A stretch of DNA of 64,000 nucleotides, taken from NCBI GenBank assembly GCA_003151515.1, contig PLXS01000024.1:1-64000 (forward strand), given 5' to 3'. Positions within the stretch are counted from its first letter, which is position 1. Every line of letters begins with the position of its first letter. The notes under the pieces were generated by a model, which was given only the letters and a program-made list of their open reading frames with translations, made no database searches and was not told where the DNA came from. This stretch comes from Opitutaceae bacterium (GTDB lineage: Bacteria > Verrucomicrobiota > Verrucomicrobiia > Opitutales > Opitutaceae). Shown here in pieces: positions 23,042 through 31,414 of the stretch. Position numbers and translations under genes: made by a program.

Positions 23042-24511
23042 TCAGGTCGCGGCTTCGGCCGCCCGGCGCAGCTTCAGGTCCGCAGCAATCTGCGACATCC
23101 TCTTCTCGTTGAGCGGGTAGAAGAGCATGATGATCACCATCGACACGACGCCGATCGCGGCCGGGTAGACGCTCATGAGCATCCTCAGGCCATGGAGCGA
23201 GGAAGGCGTCTGGGCCTGGTTTGCGACAAAGCCCACGCTGTTCATGAGGAAGAGCGAGAAGCCGGTCCCGTAGGCCCAACCCTGCTTCTGGGAGAAGATC
23301 GAGGCGGAGAAGATGAGCCCGGTCGCCCTGCGCCCCTTCTTCCACTCCGCGTAGTCCGCGGTGTCGGCGTACATGGCCCAGAGGAGCGCGCTCATCGGGC
23401 CGCCCGTTATGGAGCCCAGGGCGTTGATCCCGTAGATGAGGAGGAGTTGGTCGGGCTTGAGGAAGATGAACGCGCCGGTCGAGATGATGGCGCACGTGAA
23501 GAGGATGACGAAGGCTATCTTGCGGCCGGTGGCCCTGGCGAGGAAGGGGACCAGCATGGCCCCGACCAGCGACAGCACCTGGTTGCTCGTGTTGAAGAAG
23601 GAGACAAGGCTCTCCCAGCTCCACTCCTGGGTTCCCGCAATGGACGCGGGCAGGAACGAGGGAAGCGTCAGCTTCTGCGTCCCGACATAGTACTTGAACC
23701 AGTAGGCGGTGATGTTCAGGCGCAGGGCCACGAAGAAGATGAAGGTGATCGTGGCCGCCAGGAGGATGAGCCAGGGCCGGTTCGTGACGAGGTCGCCCAG
23801 GTCCTTGAGCACCGAGGTCTTCTGGGCCTTGGACGGCTGGACGCGCTCGCGCGTGTTGAAGAAGACGACCAGGAAGGAGGCGACCGCCACGACCCCGTAG
23901 ATCATGAACGCCGTGCGCCATCCGGTCTGCGCCGTCGGCGCCCCAAGCCATCCGCCCGCCTTCGCCATCGGCAGGAGCGTCGCGGAGACGACGATGCCCG
24001 CGGCGAACGCGCCCACGAACTTGATCGAGGAGAGCGTCGTCCGCTCGTTCGAGTTGGGGGAGATGACGCCGAGCATCGCCGTGTACGGGATGTTGATCGC
24101 CGTGTAGAGGATCATCAGGGCGTTGAACGTCGCGTAGGCCCAGATGAGCTTCCCGGTGGCCCCGAAGCCGGGCACCGTGAAGGTGAGGACGCCCGCGATC
24201 GCCAGGGGCACGCAGCCGAAGAGGAGGTAGGGCCGGAACTTCCCCCAGCGCGACTTGGTGCGGTCCGCGATCATCCCGATCACCGGGTCGAAGAACGCGT
24301 CGGTGCTGCGGCTGAGCGTGATCATGGCGCCCGCCGCGAGCGCGGTTATCCCGAAGATGTCCGTGTAGTAGATCGCGAGGTACGTGGAGATCGACTGCCA
24401 GTAGAGGCAGGAGGCGAAGTCGCCGAACCCGTAGGAGAACTTCTCGCGGGCCTTCACATGCTCGGCGGGCGCTACGAGGGGTGCGGTTGCGGGGGCAGGG
24501 GTGTCGGCCAT
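23042..24511 (-). CDS. GPH-family sugar:cation symporter (MFS)
   Basis: This 489-aa protein has twelve predicted membrane helices. The N-terminal region after a Pro/Ala-rich leader reads EKFSYGFGDFASCLYWQSISTYLAIYYTDIFG, followed by RSTDAFFDPVIGMIADRTKSRWGKFRPYLLFG. This is the glycoside-pentoside-hexuronide signature (MelB/YicJ type), including the cation-site Asp residues and the RWGKFRP loop. It should import oligosaccharides or glycosides. It lies downstream of the SSS symporter on the same strand, 97 nt away, and converges on the Ehr operon. Confidence 0.9.
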   Translation of the reverse strand: MADTPAPATAPLVAPAEHVKAREKFSYGFGDFASCLYWQSISTYLAIYYTDIFGITALAAGAMITLSRSTDAFFDPVIGMIADRTKSRWGKFRPYLLFGCVPLAIAGVLTFTVPGFGATGKLIWAYATFNALMILYTAINIPYTAMLGVISPNSNERTTLSSIKFVGAFAAGIVVSATLLPMAKAGGWLGAPTAQTGWRTAFMIYGVVAVASFLVVFFNTRERVQPSKAQKTSVLKDLGDLVTNRPWLILLAATITFIFFVALRLNITAYWFKYYVGTQKLTLPSFLPASIAGTQEWSWESLVSFFNTSNQVLSLVGAMLVPFLARATGRKIAFVILFTCAIISTGAFIFLKPDQLLLIYGINALGSITGGPMSALLWAMYADTADYAEWKKGRRATGLIFSASIFSQKQGWAYGTGFSLFLMNSVGFVANQAQTPSSLHGLRMLMSVYPAAIGVVSMVIIMLFYPLNEKRMSQIAADLKLRRAAEAAT

Positions 24512-24608
24512 GGGGATGGGGGTCTGCGGTTCGCGCTCGGATTGCGGCGGGCCCGTGCTTCCTACACGAGCGCCCGGGTGTTTTAAATCAGAATCTTCGC
24601 GGCGGGCC

Positions 24609-26189
24609 CTAGCGCATCGCGTACCAGAGGCCGGACGCCGCGGCGAGCAGCAGGATGAGCCAAACGCGGTAGTCGCGCAGGCCCCGCTCCGGCCCCGGCG
24701 CGACCAGCGCGGCCCAGCTTGTGACGGTCGTCGTCGAGAGCTTCAGGTCGGACGTGCGGGCGGTGGCGAGGCTGGCGGCGACGAAGGCCACCATCGAGAC
24801 CGCGAAGGCGACCATGGCCTGGTGCAGCCACGGCGACAGAAGCGGCGTGTCCATGAACGGCAGGAAGCGGTACCTGCCGTTCAGCATGAGCAGCGGGCAG
24901 ACGACGCCCGCCGTGCAGAGGCAGGCCGCGACGCCCTGGGCCGTGGCCCGGCGCCAGAGGACGCCCAGGAAGAATATCCCCGCGAACGGCAGCATGAGGT
25001 AGACCTGGATGGTCTGAAGGTAGGTGAAGAGGTTGCCGAATCGCCCGATCATCGGGGCCCAGAGCGAGCCGAGGGCGAAGACGACGATGACGGCGATGCG
25101 CCCGACAAGGATCTGGCGCTGCTGCGAGGCTCCCGGGCGCCACCGCAGGTAGAAGTCCCTCGTGAAGAGGGTCGAGATCGAGTTGTAGGTCGCGCTGATG
25201 TGGCCCATGAGCGCGGCGCCGATGCCGCAGATCGTCAGGCCCAGGAGCCCCGCCGGCATGATGTGCGTCAGGAGCGCCCCGTAGGCCTGGTCCGCCCGCG
25301 CCAGTCCCGGGAACATGACCCGGGCGATGAGCCCGGGAAGGACGAGCAGGAAGGGGGTCGAGAGCTTCAGGAACCCGCAGAGGATCGCGCCCTTTCGCCC
25401 CTCGTTGAGGTCGCGCGCGGCGAAGGCCCGCTGGACAAGCACCTGGTCCATGGACCAGTAGAAGCTTCCCGCCAGGAAGACGCCGAAGAACATGCCCGGC
25501 CAGGGATAGTCGGGGTCTGTCGCCGGCCGCACCATCGAGAAGAAGGACGGCGCGAGGCCCGCGCGAAGCCCGCTCCAGCCCCCGACGTGCCTCAGGCCCG
25601 TCACGGTCAGGACGACCGCGGCGGCGAGGAGGATCGTGGTCTGCAGGGCGTCCGTGTAGACGACGATCCTCAAGCCCCCCTTCATCGTGTAGAGGGCGGT
25701 CCCCAGGCCCACGATCCAGATGACGGCCACGGGGTTCCAGCCGAGCAGGTCCGAGAAGACGAGCGACGAGGCCCAGAGCGACACGGAGATCTTGGTCAGC
25801 ACCGAGAGGATCACCATGAAGCCCGAGAAGAACAGGCGCACGCCCGTGCCGTAGCGCTGCTCCAGGAACTCGGGCACGGTGAAGATCCGGTTTCGGATGT
25901 AGAAGGGCAGAAAGAGCGTGATCAGCGGCACGAGGCAGAACACCGCCGACCACTCGTAGCCGCCCACCGCCATGCCGCCCGAGTAGCCGCTGCCGGCGAG
26001 CCCCACGAAGTGCTCGGCAGAGATGTTGGCGGCGAAGAGCGAGGCGCCGATGAACGGCCAGCTGAGCGAGCGGCCCGCGAGGAAGTAGTCCTCCGAGGAC
26101 TTCGGGCGGCGCGAGAGGAGCGTGCCCGCGACCGCGATCACCAGCACGTACCCCCCGATCGCGAGCCAGTCGATCGCCTGGAGCGTCAT
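24609..26189 (-). CDS. SSS-family sodium:solute symporter
   Basis: This 526-aa membrane protein with about 13-14 helices begins MTLQAIDWLAIGGYVLVIAVAG and carries SSS-family features: SSEDYFLAGRSLSWPFIGASLFAANISAEHFVGLAGSGY, then FTVPEFLEQRYG, and later ISATYNSISTLFTRDFY. The ANISAEH form is common among SGLT-like sugar or solute transporters. I start at ATG 26189; the longer frame runs back through the preceding redoxin gene. It begins 17 nt after that gene's stop, so the two are probably co-transcribed. Confidence 0.9.
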   Translation of the reverse strand: MTLQAIDWLAIGGYVLVIAVAGTLLSRRPKSSEDYFLAGRSLSWPFIGASLFAANISAEHFVGLAGSGYSGGMAVGGYEWSAVFCLVPLITLFLPFYIRNRIFTVPEFLEQRYGTGVRLFFSGFMVILSVLTKISVSLWASSLVFSDLLGWNPVAVIWIVGLGTALYTMKGGLRIVVYTDALQTTILLAAAVVLTVTGLRHVGGWSGLRAGLAPSFFSMVRPATDPDYPWPGMFFGVFLAGSFYWSMDQVLVQRAFAARDLNEGRKGAILCGFLKLSTPFLLVLPGLIARVMFPGLARADQAYGALLTHIMPAGLLGLTICGIGAALMGHISATYNSISTLFTRDFYLRWRPGASQQRQILVGRIAVIVVFALGSLWAPMIGRFGNLFTYLQTIQVYLMLPFAGIFFLGVLWRRATAQGVAACLCTAGVVCPLLMLNGRYRFLPFMDTPLLSPWLHQAMVAFAVSMVAFVAASLATARTSDLKLSTTTVTSWAALVAPGPERGLRDYRVWLILLLAAASGLWYAMR

Positions 26190-26206
26190 GGGCAGGCCGC
26201 GCCGCT

Positions 26207-27403
26207 CTACTTGTAGTAGATGCCCAGGCGGTCGATCAGGTGGGACTGGAACTCGGCCACGTCGAGGCCGCCCGGGTACCGGTCGAGGATCTCCCCCCCC
26301 GGGGCGATGACGACGGTGTACGGGTAGCCGCCCGGCCACTTCGGGTCGAGGGCCTGCGCCAGCGCGTCGCCGCCGGGACCCGTGTAGATGAAGTTGTTCG
26401 TGCTGCGGCCCTGCTTCTGGACGGAGGCCCTGGCGCCGACCGGCACGGCCGCGTGCATCCTCTCCAGGAAGCGAAGCGCCTTGCCGCGGTCCTCGGGCAC
26501 GTCAACGCTGACCGTTATCAGGTCGAAGTCGCGCGTCTCGAAGCGCCTCGACAGGGCGACCAGGCCCGGGAACTCCTCGACGCAGGGCACGCACCACGTG
26601 GCCCACAGGTTGATGACCCGCAGCCGGTCCGTCGGGTTGCGCGCCAGGGCCGCGAGCCCGGCGGCGTCCACGCCCTCGATCGAGACCGGCAGCCTCTTCC
26701 AGGCCTCGTTGCCCTCCTCGACCATGCTCTGCTTGGTCTGCCACTTCGTGGAGCAGCCCATCGGGCGGGTGACCTCGACAGGCACGGGCCTTGCGGCCAG
26801 CAGCGCCTCCATCGCGACCGCGCCGTCGCTCGAGTGGACCGAGGCCGGGTCCGGCAGCTGCGAGTCGTCGAAGCGCCCCTTGTAGCGAAGCCGGCGCTGC
26901 TGGTCGAAGATGAACAGGTGCGGCGTGCACAGGCACCCGTAGGCCTTCGCCGCCGCCTGCGTCGCGCCGTCGTAGAGGTACGGGAAGATGAAGCCGCGCT
27001 CCCTCGCGTAGACCTTCATGTCGGCGAAGCTGTCGGTGTACTTGCTGTAGCCCAGCTCCTCGAGCCTCAGGCCCTCGAGGCTGTTGGGGTTTATGGCTAC
27101 GACGGCGACGCCCTTGCCCTTCAGCCCTGCGACGAACGGTATGAAGCGCGTCTCCGCCGCGTGCGAGGCGGGGCAGTGGTTCGAGAGGAAGATCACCATG
27201 AGGAACGGCGAGTCCCTGAAGTCGGCGAGGGAGTAGGTCCTGCCGTCGACCCCGGGGAGCGAGAAGTCCGGCGCCGGGTCGCCTATGGCGAGCGAGTGGA
27301 AGCCCGGGGGCATGCCGTGCTCCGAGACGTCGGGGTCCTGGGCCGCCGGGAGGCCGCAGGCGAGGATGCCGAGGGCCATGATGCCAGCGAGGGGTGTTTT
27401 CAT
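26207..27403 (-). CDS. tandem thioredoxin-fold exported protein (AhpC/TSA-like + TlpA-like)
   Basis: This 398-aa protein from ATG 27403 has a signal peptide ending near residue 21. Domain 1 (about 38-200) is redoxin-like (GDPAPDFSLPGVDG, then SNHCPAS with C77, single Cys followed by Pro, and later GCLCTPHLFIFD). Domain 2 (about 235-395) is TlpA-like with the dithiol motif WATWCVPC (C271, C274). Such tandem proteins handle thiol redox reactions outside the cytoplasm, for example cytochrome maturation or oxidative defence. The actual substrate is unknown. It is divergent from the prolyl oligopeptidase gene and upstream of the SSS symporter. Confidence 0.85.
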   Translation of the reverse strand: MKTPLAGIMALGILACGLPAAQDPDVSEHGMPPGFHSLAIGDPAPDFSLPGVDGRTYSLADFRDSPFLMVIFLSNHCPASHAAETRFIPFVAGLKGKGVAVVAINPNSLEGLRLEELGYSKYTDSFADMKVYARERGFIFPYLYDGATQAAAKAYGCLCTPHLFIFDQQRRLRYKGRFDDSQLPDPASVHSSDGAVAMEALLAARPVPVEVTRPMGCSTKWQTKQSMVEEGNEAWKRLPVSIEGVDAAGLAALARNPTDRLRVINLWATWCVPCVEEFPGLVALSRRFETRDFDLITVSVDVPEDRGKALRFLERMHAAVPVGARASVQKQGRSTNNFIYTGPGGDALAQALDPKWPGGYPYTVVIAPGGEILDRYPGGLDVAEFQSHLIDRLGIYYK

Positions 27404-27503
27404 GACTGAGGCAGAACATGGGCGCGGCCGCGCCCGCGGGCAAGCCGAACGGCAAGGCTCTCCGGCGCTTGCCAAAGCGGATGCCCGGGACAATTTGACG
27501 GTC

Positions 27504-29582
27504 ATGAGATTGACCCCGATCGCGGCCGTCGGCCTGCTCCTGCCCCTCGCTTGCGTCGCCCAGGTTTCCCAAGGCGACCCCTATGCCTGGCTGGAGGACG
27601 TCGACGGCGCGAAGGCGCTCGACTGGGTCCGCGCCCAAGACGCGGTGGCGAAGGGCGAACTCGAGGCCAGGCCGCAGTTCGGGCCCCTGCACGACAGGCT
27701 GCTGTCCATATTCAACTCGAACGAGCGCATCCCTTACGTCGAGAAGCAGGGGGCCTACTACTACAACTTCTGGCAGGACGCGCAGCACGTGCGCGGGCTC
27801 TGGAGGCGCACGACGCCCGAGGAGTACCGCAAGAAGGACCCCGCATGGGAGACCGTGCTCGACCTGGACGCCCTGTCCGCCTCCGACAAGGAGAACTGGG
27901 TTTGGAAGGGCGCGCAGTTCTGCTACCCGCAGCGGGACCGCTGCCTTGTCTCGCTGTCGCGCGGCGGCGGCGACTCGGTCATCGTGCGCGAATTCGACCC
28001 TGCGGCCAAGGCCTTCGTGAAGGGTGGATTCGAGCTCGCCGACGCGAAGAGCTTCGTCACGTGGCGGAACAGGGACAGCCTATACGTGGGGACGGACTTC
28101 GGACCCGGCTCGATGACGGACTCGGGCTACCCGCTGATCGTAAAGGAGTGGTCTCGCGGGGCGCCGCTCGCGGGCGCTCGCGTGGTGTTCGAGGGCGCGA
28201 AGACCGACGTGGGCACCAGCGCAGCCGTCTCCGACGAGCCGGGCTTCCACCGGGAGTTCATCGAGAGGGGCCTCACGACGTGGACGTCCGAGCACTACCT
28301 TATCGAGGGCGCCAAGCCCGTTAGGCTTGACGTCCCGATCGACTCGCGCGTCGACACCTTCCGCGACCAGTTCCTGGTCACGCTTCGCACCGACTGGGCC
28401 GCCGGGGGGAAGACGTACCCGGCCGGCGCGCTCATCGCCATCCCATGGGACAAGTTTCTGGCCGGCGGCCGCGACTTCGCGGTGCTCTTCCAGCCGCGGC
28501 CGCGCGTCGCGTTGGCCGAGGCGGGAAGCACGCGAAGCCACGTGATCGTCAACGAGCTCGACAACGTGAGGAACCGCCTCTTCGTGCTGACGCCCAAGGA
28601 CGACGGCACCTGGGAGCGGGTCCCGCTTGCCGCGCCGGAGTTCGGGACCGTGTCCGCCGAGGAGGTGGAGCCCGAGTCGGACGACTATTTCCTTAGCGTC
28701 ACGGACTTCCTGACGCCCTCCAGCCTCTACCTGGGGACGCTTGGCAGCCCCGAGCGCGTGCTCCTCAAGCAGCTGCCCGCGTTCTTCAACGCCGAGGGGC
28801 TCGAGGTGTCCCAGCACGAGTCAGTCTCGAAGGACGGCTCGCGGGTGCCGTACTTCCAGGTCTCGCGCAAGGGCATGCCCACCGACGGCTCGAACCCCAC
28901 GCTCCTCTACGGCTACGGCGGGTTCGAGATCTCGCTCACGGCCGCGTACAGCGCCTCCGTCGGCGCCTCCTGGCTCGAGAAGGGCGGCGTGTACGTCCTG
29001 GCGAACATCCGGGGCGGCGGCGAATTCGGGCCCTCCTGGCACCAGGCGGCGCTCAAGGAGAACCGCCAGAGGGCCTATGACGACTTCATCTCGATCGCCG
29101 AGGACCTGATCAAGCGCGGGATGACGGCTCCGAGGCACCTGGGGATCATGGGCGGCAGCAACGGGGGGCTCCTCATGGGGGTCATGATCACCGAGCGCCC
29201 CGACCTCTTCGGGGCCGTGGTCTGCCAGTCGCCGCTCCTCGACATGCGCCGCTACAGCCACCTGCTCGCCGGGGCCAGCTGGATGGGCGAGTACGGCGAC
29301 CCCGACATCCCGCAGCAGTGGGCCTACATCAGCAAGTACTCGCCCTACCAGAACGCGCGCGAGGGGGTCAAGTACCCGCCGATCCTCATCACCACCTCGA
29401 CCCGCGACGACCGCGTCCACCCGGGCCATGCCCGCAAGATGGCGGCGCTGCTCGAGGCGCAGCACCACGACGTCACCTACTACGAGAACACCGAGGGCGG
29501 CCACAGCGCGGGCGCCACGAACGCCGAGAGGGCCACCATGTATGCCCTGGCGTACACATTCCTCGACAAGGAGCTGCGCTAG
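27504..29582 (+). CDS. exported prolyl oligopeptidase family (S9A) peptidase
   Basis: This 692-aa protein has a signal peptide (MRLTPIAAVGLLLPLACVAQ) and then the S9A layout: beta-propeller (DPYAWLEDVDGAKALDWVRAQD at the start) and a C-terminal alpha/beta-hydrolase domain. The catalytic residues are visible: Ser552 in GGSNGG, Asp at 635/636 in TRDDRVHPGH, and His667 in EGGHSAGA. Length and motifs are complete. It cleaves short Pro-containing peptides, here probably in the periplasm. I choose ATG 27504 because the longer frame overlaps the divergent redoxin gene. Confidence 0.92.
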   Translation: MRLTPIAAVGLLLPLACVAQVSQGDPYAWLEDVDGAKALDWVRAQDAVAKGELEARPQFGPLHDRLLSIFNSNERIPYVEKQGAYYYNFWQDAQHVRGLWRRTTPEEYRKKDPAWETVLDLDALSASDKENWVWKGAQFCYPQRDRCLVSLSRGGGDSVIVREFDPAAKAFVKGGFELADAKSFVTWRNRDSLYVGTDFGPGSMTDSGYPLIVKEWSRGAPLAGARVVFEGAKTDVGTSAAVSDEPGFHREFIERGLTTWTSEHYLIEGAKPVRLDVPIDSRVDTFRDQFLVTLRTDWAAGGKTYPAGALIAIPWDKFLAGGRDFAVLFQPRPRVALAEAGSTRSHVIVNELDNVRNRLFVLTPKDDGTWERVPLAAPEFGTVSAEEVEPESDDYFLSVTDFLTPSSLYLGTLGSPERVLLKQLPAFFNAEGLEVSQHESVSKDGSRVPYFQVSRKGMPTDGSNPTLLYGYGGFEISLTAAYSASVGASWLEKGGVYVLANIRGGGEFGPSWHQAALKENRQRAYDDFISIAEDLIKRGMTAPRHLGIMGGSNGGLLMGVMITERPDLFGAVVCQSPLLDMRRYSHLLAGASWMGEYGDPDIPQQWAYISKYSPYQNAREGVKYPPILITTSTRDDRVHPGHARKMAALLEAQHHDVTYYENTEGGHSAGATNAERATMYALAYTFLDKELR

Positions 29583-29606
29583 GCCCCGGACCCCTTCAGA
29601 AATCCC

Positions 29607-31334
29607 ATGAACAAACCCGTACGCGCCGCCCTCTCGGCCGCCCTGCTCCCGCTCCTCGCCTGCGCCGCCCTCGCTGGGGCCGACGAGGGCGACCCCGCGC
29701 AGGGCAAGGCCTACTTCGTCCAGAACTGCGCCCTCTGCCACTCGACCTACGTGGACCCGAGCGGCCAGCCCATAGCGGGACAGGGGCCCGGCCTCGCCGG
29801 GATCCTCGGCCGGCGCGCGGCCTCGACCGGCAACTTCAACTACTCGAAGGCCCTCTCCCAGACGGGGATCGTGTGGGACCGCGGGACCCTGAGCCGCTTC
29901 CTCGCCGCGCCGGGCTCGGTCGTGCCTGGGACGCTCATGCCGCTCGCCGTGCCCGGCGTCGCGGACCGGCAGGACCTGGTCGCCTACCTGGCCACGGTGG
30001 GGACGAGCGACGTGCTGCGGGGGCCGCCCCCGGCGCCCGCGGCCATGGCCGCGGCGGACATGAACGACTTCCGACACGACGCGCCGGGCAACGTGCACAG
30101 CGTCGTCATTTCCGAGCTCCCGGCGCCGTTCAGCACGGCCTCGGCGGGCAACGGACCCAAGGTCGTCGCGGCGCCGCCGGGCGCCTTCCTCTCGGTCCCT
30201 CACGGGTTCAGGATCATGCCGTACGTCCAGGGGCTCGAGGCTCCGCGCATGATCCGGGTCGCGCCCAACGGGGACATCTTCGTAGCCGAGACCAACGCGG
30301 GCCGCATCACCGTGCTGCGCGGCAAGGACGGGTCGGGCGAGGCCCCCTGGCGCGTGGTGTTCGCGTCCGGCCTCGAGGGGCCCTTCGGCATCGCGTTCTT
30401 CCCTCTGATCGGCGACCCGAAGTGGGTCTACGTGGCGAACCTCAACTCGGTGGTCCGCTTCCCCTACGAGAGCGGCGACATGAAGGCGCGGGGCGAGCCC
30501 GAGACCGTGCTCGCGAGCCTGGCGCCAAGGAGCGCGGGCGGCCACACGACGCGCGACATCGCGTTCTCGCCGGACGGCCGGCGCATGTATGTCTCCGTCG
30601 GCTCGGGCTCGAACGTCGCCGAGGGCATGGTGACCAAGGGCGCGGACGAGGTCCGCTCCTGGGAGGCCGAGCACGGGTTTGGCGCGGCGTGGGGCCCGGA
30701 GACGAGCCGCGCGAACATTTTGGTCACCGACCCCGATGGCCGGGAACCGCTGCGCACCTTCGCCACCGGGATCCGCAATCCCGTCGGGCTCGCCGTCCAC
30801 CCGGCGACGGGCGCCCTCTGGACGTCGACCAACGAGCGCGACGCGCTGGGCGACGACCTCGTTCCCGACTATGTCACGAGCGTGAAGGAGGGCGGATTCT
30901 ACGGCTGGCCCTGGTACTACATGGGCAACCACGAGGATCCCCGCCACGCCGGGGAGCGCCCCGACTTGGCGGGCAAGACCACGAACCCGGACGTCCCCGT
31001 GCAGTCGCACTCCGCGACCCTGGGGATCGTCTTCTACACGGCCACGTCGGGCAGCTCGGTCTTCCCGGCGGAATACCGCGGCGACCTCTTCGTAGCCTGC
31101 CACGGCTCGTGGAACCGGACGTCGCGCACGGGCTACAAGGTGGTGCGCGCGCGCTTCAAGGACGGCGCCCCCACCGGCGACTACGAGGACTTCATCACGG
31201 GTTTCGTCGTCGACGAGCGCAGCGTCTGGGGCAGGCCCGTAGGGGTGGCCGTGGCGCACGACGGGGCGCTGCTCATGAGCGACGACGGAGGCGGCACGCT
31301 CTGGCGCGTCTCATACGCCGGCGCGGCGCGCTGA
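29607..31334 (+). CDS. cytochrome c-PQQ-type sugar dehydrogenase fusion
   Basis: This 575-aa exported protein has a signal peptide (to about residue 24) and a c-type cytochrome domain (heme motif C41-A-L-C44-H45, probable axial Met111). A six-bladed beta-propeller of the glucose/sorbosone dehydrogenase family follows from about residue 190 (MIRVAPNGDIFVAETNAGRI, GGHTTRDIAFSPDGRRMYVSVGSGSN, ATGIRNPVGLAVHP, GGFYGWPWYYMG). Such fusions oxidise sugars or aldehydes in the periplasm and pass electrons to their own heme. It follows the peptidase gene by 24 nt. Confidence 0.88.
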   Translation: MNKPVRAALSAALLPLLACAALAGADEGDPAQGKAYFVQNCALCHSTYVDPSGQPIAGQGPGLAGILGRRAASTGNFNYSKALSQTGIVWDRGTLSRFLAAPGSVVPGTLMPLAVPGVADRQDLVAYLATVGTSDVLRGPPPAPAAMAAADMNDFRHDAPGNVHSVVISELPAPFSTASAGNGPKVVAAPPGAFLSVPHGFRIMPYVQGLEAPRMIRVAPNGDIFVAETNAGRITVLRGKDGSGEAPWRVVFASGLEGPFGIAFFPLIGDPKWVYVANLNSVVRFPYESGDMKARGEPETVLASLAPRSAGGHTTRDIAFSPDGRRMYVSVGSGSNVAEGMVTKGADEVRSWEAEHGFGAAWGPETSRANILVTDPDGREPLRTFATGIRNPVGLAVHPATGALWTSTNERDALGDDLVPDYVTSVKEGGFYGWPWYYMGNHEDPRHAGERPDLAGKTTNPDVPVQSHSATLGIVFYTATSGSSVFPAEYRGDLFVACHGSWNRTSRTGYKVVRARFKDGAPTGDYEDFITGFVVDERSVWGRPVGVAVAHDGALLMSDDGGGTLWRVSYAGAAR

Positions 31335-31347
31335 CCCGGGCGGGCGG

Positions 31348-31365
31348 AATTACAAATCTGTAATT
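31348..31365. promoter_or_regulatory. perfect AT-rich palindrome upstream of htrA
   Basis: AATTACA-AATC-TGTAATT is a perfect 7-bp inverted repeat with a 4-nt spacer, 50 nt upstream of the HtrA start codon and 13 nt after the preceding stop. Its AT content contrasts sharply with the surroundings. It lacks the T tract and GC stem of a terminator, so a regulator-binding site is the better reading. Confidence 0.5.
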
Positions 31366-31383
31366 TTCGGGAAAGGCCCCAGA

Positions 31384-31403
31384 AAGGATCGCGTGCGATC
31401 CTT
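31384..31403. promoter_or_regulatory. second perfect dyad upstream of htrA
   Basis: AAGGATCGC-GT-GCGATCCTT is a 9-bp perfect inverted repeat with a 2-nt centre, ending 11 nt before the HtrA ATG. The position overlaps the expected ribosome-binding region, so it could be an operator or an mRNA hairpin that limits translation. Confidence 0.45.
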
Positions 31404-31414
31404 GCGGCAAGCCT

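Noticed and set aside
28821-31259. Long minus-strand open frame opposite the peptidase and sugar dehydrogenase genes
   Set aside because: Antisense shadow of GC-rich coding sequence with no family resemblance.
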